Source: an uncultured Clostridia bacterium | GTDB lineage: Bacteria; Bacillota; Clostridia; Christensenellales; Borkfalkiaceae | NCBI GenBank assembly: GCA_934271265.1 | Contig: CAKQRE010000042.1 | Span: 1-64,000 of the forward strand | Direction of reading: 5' to 3' | Length of the DNA: 64,000 nt | In this document: piece by piece, positions 42,387 through 49,910 of the stretch | Numbering within the stretch: the first letter of the stretch is position 1 | Layout: the number at the start of each line of letters is the position of its first letter | Program-made: the position numbers and the translations under genes | The notes under the pieces: generated by a model | Seen by the model: only the letters and a program-made list of their open reading frames with translations | Databases searched by the model: none | What the model was told of the DNA's origin: nothing

Positions 42387-42415
42387 ATGATATAACATAA
42401 TCGGTAAAATGTCAA
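42387..42415 (-). promoter_or_regulatory. Promoter of the sugar regulator gene
   Basis: Minus-strand TTGACA (42410-42415) and TATCAT (42387-42392) with 17 bp spacing. A TAACGTTA palindrome at 42421-42428 and AT-rich symmetry around it, between the two divergent promoters, are candidate operator sequences. Confidence 0.7.
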
Positions 42416-42456
42416 GTGTGTAACGTTATTATGTAATATCATTTTCTTAAATGGGG

Positions 42457-42486
42457 TTGACAAAACGTGGGGAATGAAGATATAAT
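42457..42486 (+). promoter_or_regulatory. Promoter of the sugar kinase-isomerase-aldolase operon
   Basis: Perfect TTGACA (42457-42462) and TATAAT (42481-42486), spacer 18 bp, divergent from the regulator promoter with about 40 bp between the -35 elements. Confidence 0.8.
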
Positions 42487-42590
42487 AGAAAAGAGAAATA
42501 AAATACAATAGAAAAGAGAAATCAAAGGGAGCTTTTTCCTTGCTTATCCCGTTCCGGGTGGCGTAGTAAAGGCGACCGAAGGCGGAGAAA

Positions 42591-43598
42591 ATGAAAAAAC
42601 TGACGATTGCGGGCAACGCGCTTGCGGACGTGATCAAAAGGATCGACGCATATCCTTCTCCAGGAATGCTCTGCAAGATCGGTGAGATCGTGCGCGGCGT
42701 GGGGGGGAGCGTTCCCAATACCGGGATCGATTTGAAAACGCTTGACCCGCAGGGGATCGAAGTGAAGGCGATTGCAAGGCTCGGAAAAGACGAAAACGGG
42801 GCGTTTATCAAGAAAGTTTTGTCATCTCGCGGGGTGGATATTTCCGGAATTACGGAAGACGACGCCTTAGCAACGTCTTTTACGGACGTGATGACGTTGC
42901 CGAACGGAGACAGAACGTTTTTTACCGCGCCCGCGGCAAGTTCGGTTTTCTGTGAAAAAGATATCGACTTCGATTCTCTGGATTGCGATATCTTTCATAT
43001 CGGTTATCTGCTTCTGCTCGACGCGCTTGACGCGCCGGATGAAGAATACGGAACGAAAATGGCACGGCTTTTAAAGCGGGTGCAGGATAAGGGGATCAGA
43101 ACGTCGATCGACGTCGTATCCGGCGAGGGAGGCAGGTTCCGGGAGATCGTCGTGCCGGCGCTTCGTTACTGCGATTACGTCGTGATCAACGAGGTGGAAG
43201 CGAGCCTCGTGACGGGATGCGAGATCCGTAAAGGAGATAAGATCGATCTATCCGCCATGAAACAGGCTTGCGAAGAGTTGAAAGCGCTCGGAGTGAAACG
43301 GGTTGCCTCCGTGCATTGCCCGGAGGTCGGCGTTGCTCTCGGCGAAAAGGGCGAATATGCCGTCGTTCCGTCGCTCGATCTTCCGAAAGGATATATTTCG
43401 GGGGCGGTCGGTGCGGGCGACGCGTTTTGCGCGGGCATGCTTTACGCTTTTCTTACGGACATGCCCTTAGTAAAAGCTTTGGAGCTTGCTTCCTGCGCGG
43501 CGGCATGCAATTTAAGTTCTCCCGATTCGATCGGTGGGGCGCGGTCCTTAGCCGAAACGCTTGCGCTTGAAAAAAAATTCAATAGAAAATCGCTTTGA
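42591..43598 (+). CDS. PfkB-family carbohydrate kinase
   Basis: A 335-residue ribokinase-like kinase. The N-terminus KLTIAGNALADVIKRIDAYP and GGSVPNTGIDL bind the sugar; the C-terminal signature GAVGAGDAFCAGMLYAF (about residue 271) contains the catalytic base in GAGD. The exact sugar is not provable. Given the downstream isomerase and class II aldolase it probably makes a ketose phosphate that the aldolase then cleaves. GGCGGAG precedes the ATG. First gene of the operon divergent from the GntR/LacI regulator. Confidence 0.9.
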   Translation: MKKLTIAGNALADVIKRIDAYPSPGMLCKIGEIVRGVGGSVPNTGIDLKTLDPQGIEVKAIARLGKDENGAFIKKVLSSRGVDISGITEDDALATSFTDVMTLPNGDRTFFTAPAASSVFCEKDIDFDSLDCDIFHIGYLLLLDALDAPDEEYGTKMARLLKRVQDKGIRTSIDVVSGEGGRFREIVVPALRYCDYVVINEVEASLVTGCEIRKGDKIDLSAMKQACEELKALGVKRVASVHCPEVGVALGEKGEYAVVPSLDLPKGYISGAVGAGDAFCAGMLYAFLTDMPLVKALELASCAAACNLSSPDSIGGARSLAETLALEKKFNRKSL

Positions 43599-43690
43599 AC
43601 GGTTTCAGAAAAACAAATAAAAAACAAGATAAAATAAAGATTTTTGCTTTATTTTATGTTGATGAAATTTTATAGGAGAGACAGATAGTC

Positions 43691-44227
43691 ATGACGAAAA
43701 AGGAATACGAACTTCACGCGGCAAAAACGATCGAGGCTTTTGAAAAAGCATCTATTCGCATTACCGAAGAAGAAAAAGGAAAAATCGAAGTAGCCGATTT
43801 CGGGCTCGGAAAAATCGACGAAGTCGGGCTTCAGCTTCTGACCTACGTCAATACGGACAGGGTCTGCGCAAAAGAAATGGTGCTTTTGCCCTATCAGACG
43901 TGCCCGGAACACCTGCACATTCCTTCTTACGGAAAGCCGGGCAAGGAGGAGACCTTCCGTTGCCGTGCCGGCGAAGTTTATCTGTACGTTTCCGGCGAGG
44001 GAAATAAAAAAGATATCAAAGCGAAACTTCCGCCGACGGACGTTACCGTTTTTCACGAGATCGTTCTTCGCCCGGGCGAACAGTATACGATCATGCCCGA
44101 AACCCTGCATTGGTTCCAGGGCGGAAAAGAAGGTGCGATCGTATCCGAATTTTCGACGCACAGCACGGACGAAACGGATATTTTCACCGATAAAAACATT
44201 GTAAGAGCACCCGAAGTGGAGGATTGA
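43691..44227 (+). CDS. D-lyxose ketol-isomerase family protein
   Basis: A 178-residue cupin that resembles D-lyxose isomerases, which interconvert D-lyxose and D-xylulose and often D-mannose and D-fructose. The metal site is visible as CPEHLHIPSYG (His-x-His, about residue 73), GKEETFRCRAGEVYLYVSG with a glutamate ligand, and ETLHWFQGG (His, about 139). The length suits the smaller bacterial members. The start follows TAGGAGAG. Second gene of the sugar operon, 6 bp before the aldolase. Confidence 0.88.
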   Translation: MTKKEYELHAAKTIEAFEKASIRITEEEKGKIEVADFGLGKIDEVGLQLLTYVNTDRVCAKEMVLLPYQTCPEHLHIPSYGKPGKEETFRCRAGEVYLYVSGEGNKKDIKAKLPPTDVTVFHEIVLRPGEQYTIMPETLHWFQGGKEGAIVSEFSTHSTDETDIFTDKNIVRAPEVED

Positions 44228-44233
44228 TCATAA

Positions 44234-45070
44234 ATGCTTGTTACGTTAAACGACGTTTTAAAAGACGCACAAAAGAAACAATACGCGGTCGGACTGTTCA
44301 ACACGACCGATTCGGATATGCTTGACGCCGCGATCGAAGCGGCGGAAGAACTCAGAAGCCCGATCGTGATCGGGACCGCGGAAGTTCTTCTTCCGCACGG
44401 CGAGCTGAAGCTTATCGCTCCCGGAATCATCGCCGCCGCAAAACGGGCGAGCGTTCCCGTTGTCGTACACCTCGATCACGGGCTTACGTTCAATCGCTGT
44501 ATCGAGGCTTTGAAACTCGGGTTTTCGAGCGTTATGTTCGACGGTTCGGCTTACGAATGGGATGAGAACATCAGAAATACAAACGAAATGGTCAAGATCG
44601 CCCATGCGTTCGGCGCGTCGGTCGAAGGCGAAATCGGACACGTGGGGCTTGCCGCCACGGGTGATAACAGCGATACGGACGAATATACCACGCCGAAGGA
44701 AGCCTTCGATTATATCAAAGCGACCGGTGTAGACGCTCTGGCGGTCGCGATCGGCACGGCGCACGGCGCATACAAAACGAAACCGAAGCTCGATATCAAC
44801 CGTCTGCATGAAATTGCCATGACGGTAACGACCCCTCTCGTTCTGCACGGGGGAAGCGGCCTTTCGGATGAAGATTTCCGTAATACGATCAAAAACGGTA
44901 TCGCGAAAGTAAATATTTTCACCGATCTCTGCATTGCGGGTTCCACGGCGATGAAACTTGCTTCCGAGGCGGGTCTCGATTATCTGACCACGCGGGAAGT
45001 GAAGAAACGCGCGATCAAAGAAGCCGTGAAACACAAGATCGAGTTGTTCGGATCGACAAACAAATATTGA
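44234..45070 (+). CDS. Class II ketose-bisphosphate aldolase family protein
   Basis: A 278-residue zinc aldolase of the FbaA/GatY/KbaY family that splits ketose phosphates into dihydroxyacetone phosphate and an aldehyde. Zinc and substrate residues are visible in VVHLDHGLTFNRC (about residue 80), VEGEIGHVG, VAIGTAHGAYKTKPKL, LVLHGGSGLSDEDF and AKVNIFTDL. Which ketose phosphate it accepts (fructose-, tagatose- or a 1-phosphate) cannot be read from sequence. Last gene of the sugar operon. No T-run hairpin follows closely. Confidence 0.92.
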   Translation: MLVTLNDVLKDAQKKQYAVGLFNTTDSDMLDAAIEAAEELRSPIVIGTAEVLLPHGELKLIAPGIIAAAKRASVPVVVHLDHGLTFNRCIEALKLGFSSVMFDGSAYEWDENIRNTNEMVKIAHAFGASVEGEIGHVGLAATGDNSDTDEYTTPKEAFDYIKATGVDALAVAIGTAHGAYKTKPKLDINRLHEIAMTVTTPLVLHGGSGLSDEDFRNTIKNGIAKVNIFTDLCIAGSTAMKLASEAGLDYLTTREVKKRAIKEAVKHKIELFGSTNKY

Positions 45071-45108
45071 GCCGCGCGGCGTGAAAAGCGGCGTAAGTCT
45101 GTGTTTCA

Positions 45109-45124
45109 CGTTTCACGGGAAACA
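45109..45124. promoter_or_regulatory. parS-like palindrome
   Basis: CGTTTCACGGGAAACA differs from the bacterial parS consensus TGTTTCACGTGAAACA at two of sixteen positions. One mismatch is in the central CACGTG, which weakens the case for ParB (Spo0J) binding. It lies between the aldolase gene and the rnpB promoter. Confidence 0.3.
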
Positions 45125-45292
45125 TAAAACGACAGGCTTCGTCGAAAAGTGACACATTTCGGTTTGTATAAAGTATATATCGGCAGGCGGAGAAGAAACC
45201 TTTCGGACGGTTCAGACGGTCTGGGCGGATAAAAGCGGAAGGGTAAGCCTACGGGAAAATTATCCGGTGTTTAATTTCCGATGCAAAAAGAA

Positions 45293-45321
45293 TGGACAAA
45301 GAGAAGGAAAAGTGTTATAAT
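45293..45321 (+). promoter_or_regulatory. Promoter of rnpB
   Basis: TGGACA (45293-45298) and TATAAT (45316-45321) with 17 bp spacing; the expected start fits the 5' end of the RNase P RNA. Confidence 0.8.
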
Positions 45322-45326
45322 AAAAG

Positions 45327-45670
45327 GGTCGAGTCGGTTGTACGGTTGCGGGAAAGAAATTTCACGAGGAAAGTCCGAGCTCCATATGGCAGGATGCCGC
45401 CTAACGGACGGTGAAGGTGACTTTAAGGAAAGTGCAACAGAAAATTACCGCGTTCGCAAGAACGTAAGGATGAAAAGGCGAGGTAAGAGCTCACCGGCGC
45501 TACGGAGACGCGGCGCGCTGTGTAAACCCCATCCGGAGCAAGATAGGAACAACCCGTAAGATAGCCAGTCGGGGTTGTTCGTAAAACGTCGCTTGAGCTT
45601 GTCGGCAACGGCAAGCGTAGATAGATAACCGTATTCAATGACAGAACTCGGCTTACAGACCGACTCGACA
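45327..45670 (+). ncRNA. rnpB: RNase P RNA, bacterial class A
   Basis: Catalytic RNA that matures the 5' end of tRNAs. The terminal helix GTCGAGTCGG / CCGACTCGAC (45328 and 45660) closes the molecule. The conserved cores are present: GAGGAAAGTCCGAGCTCC with GGCAGGATGCCGCCTAACGG, the CAACAGAAAA (P4-side) segment, the AAGATAG-type segments and GACAGAACTCGGCTTACAGACC at the 3' side. Class A is inferred from the spacing and P3-P4 layout. Short open frames inside are not genes. Followed directly by a terminator. Confidence 0.96.
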
Positions 45671-45672
45671 CA

Positions 45673-45706
45673 AAGAGAACCGACCGTTTTTGCGGTCGGT
45701 TCTTTT
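45673..45706 (+). terminator. Terminator of rnpB
   Basis: AGAACCGACCG and CGGTCGGTTCT form an 11-bp stem with TTTTC after it. Confidence 0.92.
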
Positions 45707-45770
45707 CGTTGTTTTTCTATCGTAAAATATTCTAAAAAATAAGAATATATCGAAAAATATAAAATGTTTT

Positions 45771-46148
45771 TCATAAAATGTTCTCGGGGCGGATCGAGAA
45801 GGTTTTCGGGATCTCTTCCGCAAGATGCAGAACGACGATCATTTTTGCTTTCGCCTCTTCGTAATTCTTGTCGTATACGTAAACGAAAGACTCTCCGATC
45901 CACAAGTCGAATTCCTTGATCTCGTTGTGCGGAATAAACATGTGAAGCGATTTCTTTTTTTCGAGCCAGAAACGGTAGGCGTATTCCACGTCACTGTCGG
46001 CGATCGTCTCGTCGTTCAGTTTTTCGTAGACGATATCGAAACGGTTGCGGATCTCCCGAAAGGTTTTCTGGATATAACGCTGTTCGCAGAACGCGCCGGC
46101 AAACAGGATCGCAAGGGCGATCAGGGAAGAGACGATCGATTTTACCAT
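45771..46148 (-). CDS. DUF4363 family protein
   Basis: A 125-residue protein with a hydrophobic N-terminal segment (VSSLIALAILFAGAF, signal anchor or signal peptide) followed by a helical, charged region, with YAYRFWLEKKKSLHMFIPHNEIKEFDLWI being characteristic of DUF4363. Function unknown. The ATG at 46148 overlaps the stop of the preceding DUF421 gene (GCAAAATGGTAA), with GGGAGG before it, so translation is coupled. DUF4363 and DUF421 genes are commonly paired in Bacillota. Confidence 0.85.
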   Translation of the reverse strand: MVKSIVSSLIALAILFAGAFCEQRYIQKTFREIRNRFDIVYEKLNDETIADSDVEYAYRFWLEKKKSLHMFIPHNEIKEFDLWIGESFVYVYDKNYEEAKAKMIVVLHLAEEIPKTFSIRPENIL

Positions 46149-46828
46149 TTTGCCTCCCGGAAAGAAAAGTGATCGGTCACGGCTTCTTTGCCGAATGCCT
46201 GCAGGTAAATTTCGCCCTTTCCGTCCACCGTCATCACCCCGGTTTTTCGGACGGATGGCACGTTGTGTTTTTTCAGCATGGCAAAGATATCGTTGTAGTC
46301 GATCCCCGCAAGCGCTCTGTTTTTTTCATTCAGTTTGCCGTCTCCGATCAGAAGAACGGGCAGAGAACCCGTTTTTTCGCTTTTTTCCTCCTTCTCCATG
46401 GCGGATAGTTTTCCGTTTGATTCGAAAATGGCGTAATCGAGCTCGGCAAGAGAAAAGTATCCCGCCGAACGCATGGATTCGATCAAGTCTTCCACGCCCA
46501 TGTTGTTCTTTTTCAGTTCCCGAAAATCGATTCCCTTTTTCGTAAGGACGAGTGCGGGTTTGCCGCTTACGATTTTTTTGAAAGGCTGGGAAAGTTGTTC
46601 CGCAACGGAGATAAGCTGGTGCAGAACAAACATTGCGACGATCGCGGCGATCCCGTAGATCAGGGGAACGGAGACGTCCGCCATGGGGATGCAGGCAAGT
46701 TCGGCGATCAGCAGGGTGATAACGAGTTCGAAGGGTTGCATTTCTCCGATCTGGCGTTTTCCCATCAGTCGGAGCACGATGAGCAGGGTTGAAAACGTGA
46801 TCACGGCACGTATGAAAATGATCAGCAT
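46142..46828 (-). CDS. DUF421 (YetF-like) membrane protein
   Basis: A 228-residue YetF-type protein: three hydrophobic segments at the N-terminus (IFIRAVITFSTLLIVLRLMGKRQIG, LVITLLIAELACIPM, LIYGIAAIVAMFVLHQL), then a cytoplasmic domain starting with GKPALVLTKKGIDFRELKKNNMGVEDLIESMR. In Bacillus such proteins affect spore membrane state and germination; the molecular role is not established. The start at 46828 is set by the family N-terminus; the ribosome site is weak and the longer frame extends through the divergent promoter region. Paired with DUF4363. Confidence 0.9.
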   Translation of the reverse strand: MLIIFIRAVITFSTLLIVLRLMGKRQIGEMQPFELVITLLIAELACIPMADVSVPLIYGIAAIVAMFVLHQLISVAEQLSQPFKKIVSGKPALVLTKKGIDFRELKKNNMGVEDLIESMRSAGYFSLAELDYAIFESNGKLSAMEKEEKSEKTGSLPVLLIGDGKLNEKNRALAGIDYNDIFAMLKKHNVPSVRKTGVMTVDGKGEIYLQAFGKEAVTDHFSFREAKW

Positions 46829-46941
46829 ACGCTTAATATGTTTTTTCGGCAGAGAATTATGCCTTTCACCGGGGAAAAGCCGATCGGGGCGGGGTGAGAT
46901 CGTAAAAGCGGGATAAAAAGCAATAAGATTCTTCAAATCGT

Positions 46942-46970
46942 TTGACATTGCGGGCTTGTCGGTGTATAAT
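46942..46970 (+). promoter_or_regulatory. Promoter of the THF riboswitch-ECF transporter transcript
   Basis: Perfect TTGACA (46942-46947) and TATAAT (46965-46970), spacer 17 bp, about 12 nt before the riboswitch aptamer. Confidence 0.85.
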
Positions 46971-46982
46971 AGCTGACGAGAA

Positions 46983-47106
46983 AAGCAGAGTAGCTCAAAA
47001 AGCGTTAGTCGTTCGACAAATAAAAGGATCGGTCGGACGGCGCAAGTGACACGGAACGGGATGTTGACCGTGTACGAAAAGGGTCTCGCAAGACCGATCG
47101 TTTGCT
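46983..47106 (+). promoter_or_regulatory. Tetrahydrofolate (THF) riboswitch
   Basis: The aptamer shows the conserved THF elements in order: GCAGAGTAG (46985), AAGCGTTAGT (47000), AACGGGATGTTG (47055) and ACGAAAAGGG (47074). GATCGGTC (47027-47034) pairs with GACCGATC (47092-47099), CACGG with CCGTG around the GGGATG loop, and AGCA with TGCT closes P1 (46984 and 47103). The downstream gene is an ECF S component of folate type, the classic target. High folate should lower expression. Confidence 0.8.
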
Positions 47107-47107
47107 C

Positions 47108-47154
47108 AAATCGGAATGCGATCGGTAAGAGAGGGAATCCCTTGCGATTTTTTG
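47108..47154 (+). terminator. Riboswitch expression-platform terminator
   Basis: AAATCG (47108-47113) pairs with CGATTT (47145-47150), enclosing a GGGA / TCCC inner hairpin and followed by TTTTTT. It begins directly after the aptamer P1, as in a transcription-attenuation switch. The following 165 nt before folT contain more inverted repeats (e.g. GGTCGGC / GCCGTC, about 47204-47222) without a gene. Confidence 0.6.
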
Positions 47155-47322
47155 GCGCATCCAATGCAAATACCGGAAGAAGGTTTTGTAAGGCTTGGCA
47201 ACGGTCGGCGAAAATGCCGTCAGGCGGCAAGCGCGGGTTTCTGCATTTTGCGGAAGCCTTTTCTTTTTGAATTTTCGACCGATCTTTGAAAAGGGATCTC
47301 TCACTTCTCAGGGAGGTTTTTT

Positions 47323-48042
47323 ATGTCGGTAAATCTTGTCGATTCCGAAAACGAAAGAAAGAAATTTTCCTTTCGTTCCTTTTTCTTTTCACCGGAGACG
47401 CAAAGGATGTCGTCCGGTAAAAAGATAGCTTTCATCGCTGTTTTTGCAGCTTTTTCCGTTGTCGTCAACATGCTTGAATTCCGTTTTTTGGATACGCAGT
47501 TTTCCTGTACGCTCGCGTTTTCCGTTCTGACGGGCATTTTTATCGGCGGTGGCAGCGGTTTTATCGCCTGTATGATAGGAGATCTTGTCGGATATCTGAT
47601 TCAGAGCTTCGGCTATTTTTATATGCCCTGGGTCGGAATTTCCACCGGAATGATCGCCCTTCTTTCCGGGCTTTTGTATCACGGTCTGCCTTTTCGCTTT
47701 CGCGGGGGCGTTTACGTGAAACTTGCTCTGATCTGCCTGGCGACTTTCTTGGTCTGTACGGTCGGCATCAACAGCACGGGATTCTATCTTTATAACAAGC
47801 ACGCTTTTTCCAATGCGGTCATCGAATATGCCGAATCCAGATTCGGCGGCAACGTGACTTTTTTCGTTTACGTGTGCTATCGTCTCTTTTTTAAAGGGCA
47901 GATCTGGAACAGTCTTGCCAATTACGCGCTTGTTTTCATTCTGGTTTCCGTTCTTCGCCCCATAAATTTCTTCCGTCCTTTCCTGGGTGAACGGGAAAAG
48001 GGCGAGCCGTCTTCCAATCCCGTCAGTCCGAAGACGGAATAA
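47323..48042 (+). CDS. folT: ECF transporter S component, probably folate-specific (FolT-like)
   Basis: Membrane substrate-binding subunit of an energy-coupling-factor vitamin importer. The 239-residue product has about six hydrophobic segments; IAFIAVFAAFSVVVNMLEF and GIFIGGGSGFIACMIGDLVGYLIQ are typical of ECF S components. Folate specificity is inferred from the THF riboswitch upstream. GGGAGG precedes the ATG. The shared ATPase/EcfT module is not in this window. Its last 121 bases overlap the convergent SpoVB-like gene; the C-terminal tail (EKGEPSSNPVSPKTE) is hydrophilic. Confidence 0.88.
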   Translation: MSVNLVDSENERKKFSFRSFFFSPETQRMSSGKKIAFIAVFAAFSVVVNMLEFRFLDTQFSCTLAFSVLTGIFIGGGSGFIACMIGDLVGYLIQSFGYFYMPWVGISTGMIALLSGLLYHGLPFRFRGGVYVKLALICLATFLVCTVGINSTGFYLYNKHAFSNAVIEYAESRFGGNVTFFVYVCYRLFFKGQIWNSLANYALVFILVSVLRPINFFRPFLGEREKGEPSSNPVSPKTE

Positions 48043-49481
48043 ACGGCAAGTTCCGTCGCGCCGAGGATCGCAGTGCCGATGAGAAAGGCGGGCAACGCGC
48101 TGAAACGGATCGTGAGCAGGTTCCGCAAAAAAATTCCGAGGAGACCGCACGGTATCGTAAAGAAAAAAGATTCGGCGAGATAATTCGTAAGCCGCGGTTT
48201 TTCGGGGCATACTTTCGAAAGAAGAACGAGATTGCATACGCTTGCGATCGAGAAACTGAAAAACATTCCGAAAGCAAGACTTTTCGCTCCGAAATACTTC
48301 GGCAAATACAAAACGCACAGGATCAGTGCAGACGCTCCTAACGCATAAAACAGGAGCGTCTGTTTTTCTTTGTTCATCGAATTGAGCATGCTTGTTGTGA
48401 TAAGAGAGAGCGAAAGAGGGAACATGACGATCGACGAGACGGAAACGTATTCTCCCGCAACGGCATCGGAAAAGATCGCGTTGCCGAGTTCTTTTCCGAA
48501 GGCAAAGAAGATCGGAATGACGAGACAGGCGACGAAACAGGAAAATTTCGTCGCTTTTTCTATATTGTTCCGCAGGGTGAAAAATTTGCCGGAATAAAAA
48601 TTTTCGGAAAGTTCGGGAACGAGAACGAGGGCGATCGAACCGATCAGCGAGGACGGGATAAAAATGAGGGGGATCGCCATTCCGAAGATCTTGCCGAATT
48701 CGCTTACCGCCGCGGCGGGATCCATACCGTACAGGATCAGTCTTGCGGGGAGCAAAACCGCGATCAGTGTGTTGACGAGAGAGGTGGACGTGCGCATTGT
48801 CGTGATCGGAAAGGAAGAGACGATCAGCGGTTTCAGTTCGCCGCCCGGCGGAGAGAGTTTCCCTTTCCTGATAAAATAGATCAGAGCGGATACGGCGAAG
48901 GAAAACAGGTAGGAAACGAGAACGGCAAAACATGCCTTTTCCACGCCGTCCGATTTTCCCGATACGAAAACGATCAGAACGATCCCCGTGATCAGCATGA
49001 CGGCTTCTTCCGCCAGTTCGATAACGGAATAGGTGAGAAATTGCTTCTTTCCCCAGAATGTTCCGCGGAATACCGCATAGACGGACGTGAAGATAAGCCC
49101 CGGGATCAGAATGGTAAGCGCGGTCATGCAACGGTCGTCCGAAAAAAGGATCTTCACGAGCGGCGAACGGAAAAGAACGGCTGACGTGATCGGAACGGAC
49201 AGGGCGAGGGCGATCAGGATGCCGGAGGAAACAACGGCGCCGTCCCGATCCGAACGACCCTCCGCTTTGTTCTTTGTCATGATGCGGGAAACGGTGATCG
49301 GCACGCCGGACGAAGTTATCGTCATGAACAATCCGAGAACGGAAAGGGTGATCTGATAAATGCCGAGACCTTCCGCTCCGAGCGTCCGCGAGAGAAAGAC
49401 CCGATATATAAAACCGAGAAAGCGTTCCGCAAAGGAAAATGCTGTTACCGTAAAAACCGTTTTGCCTATCGTCGTGTTCAT
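47922..49481 (-). CDS. SpoVB-like MATE/MVF-superfamily flippase
   Basis: A 519-residue protein with about 14 hydrophobic segments of the oligosaccharidyl-lipid flippase type. It opens TIGKTVFTVTAFSFAERFLGFIYRVFLSRTLGAEGLGIYQ, the SpoVB/polysaccharide-exporter start, with GVPITVSRIMTKNKAEG next. In sporulating Bacillota SpoVB moves lipid-linked peptidoglycan precursors for spore cortex; other members export polysaccharide. The start at 49481 follows AAAGGCGG on the minus strand. The C-terminus is a basic tail of about 30 residues that overlaps the convergent folT gene. Confidence 0.9.
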   Translation of the reverse strand: MNTTIGKTVFTVTAFSFAERFLGFIYRVFLSRTLGAEGLGIYQITLSVLGLFMTITSSGVPITVSRIMTKNKAEGRSDRDGAVVSSGILIALALSVPITSAVLFRSPLVKILFSDDRCMTALTILIPGLIFTSVYAVFRGTFWGKKQFLTYSVIELAEEAVMLITGIVLIVFVSGKSDGVEKACFAVLVSYLFSFAVSALIYFIRKGKLSPPGGELKPLIVSSFPITTMRTSTSLVNTLIAVLLPARLILYGMDPAAAVSEFGKIFGMAIPLIFIPSSLIGSIALVLVPELSENFYSGKFFTLRNNIEKATKFSCFVACLVIPIFFAFGKELGNAIFSDAVAGEYVSVSSIVMFPLSLSLITTSMLNSMNKEKQTLLFYALGASALILCVLYLPKYFGAKSLAFGMFFSFSIASVCNLVLLSKVCPEKPRLTNYLAESFFFTIPCGLLGIFLRNLLTIRFSALPAFLIGTAILGATELAVYSVFGLTGLEDGSPFSRSPRKGRKKFMGRRTETRMKTSA

Positions 49482-49540
49482 GAGATTTGTCCGCCTTTCA
49501 ATCGATTCTATTTTATTTTTATTACGCATATATTGAAACT

Positions 49541-49861
49541 ATGAACGACGAAATGAAATTGTGCGGCATCGACCGCTTTCTGAAGGTGTTTGTGTATCGG
49601 GTGGAAGAGGGTGAAAATCTTTACCGGATCGCGGAAAAATTTCATACGACAAGACAGATCCTGATTTCCGTCAACGGGCTTACGGAAGAGCCGGAAAAGG
49701 GCAGACTGATCGTTGTGGAAAGAGCGGAAGGGGAACGTTACGTCGTAAAGCCGGGGGATACCTTTTTCGAACTTGCCGGAAGAGACGGGGAAAAAGCGTT
49801 TGCGCTTATGAATAAAAATAAGACCGACGAGTTGTACGCCGGTCAGACGATATACATATAA
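49541..49861 (+). CDS. Small protein with two LysM domains
   Basis: A 106-residue protein with two LysM peptidoglycan-binding modules: FVYRVEEGENLYRIAEKFHTT at residue 15-60 and ERYVVKPGDTFFELAGRDGE at about 65-106, each with the Y-V-x-x-G-D/E-N/T pattern. No signal peptide is present, so either it is cytoplasmic, like some sporulation LysM proteins deposited on the forespore, or it leaves by another route. The ribosome site before ATG 49541 is weak, making the start uncertain. Divergent from spoVB-like gene by about 60 bp, convergent with dapB. Confidence 0.8.
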   Translation: MNDEMKLCGIDRFLKVFVYRVEEGENLYRIAEKFHTTRQILISVNGLTEEPEKGRLIVVERAEGERYVVKPGDTFFELAGRDGEKAFALMNKNKTDELYAGQTIYI

Positions 49862-49910
49862 AACATTCAGAAAATTAGCGTTATATATACGATTTTCAAA
49901 TGTTTTACGT
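49858..49910. terminator. AT-rich hairpin between convergent LysM gene and dapB
   Basis: ATAAAACATT (49858-49867) and AAATGTTTTACGT (49898-49910) form a stem over a 30-base loop. The left arm contains the LysM-gene stop and the right arm touches the dapB stop. The arms nearly match those at 41186-41240. Confidence 0.6.

Noticed and set aside
45281..45671. Open frames of 92 and 82 codons inside rnpB
   Set aside because: They lie within the conserved RNase P RNA and have no coding signal.
47389..49131. 580-codon open frame on the minus strand overlapping the SpoVB-like gene in another frame
   Set aside because: Arg/His-rich shadow product; the SpoVB frame has transmembrane segments, a ribosome site and the family N-terminus.
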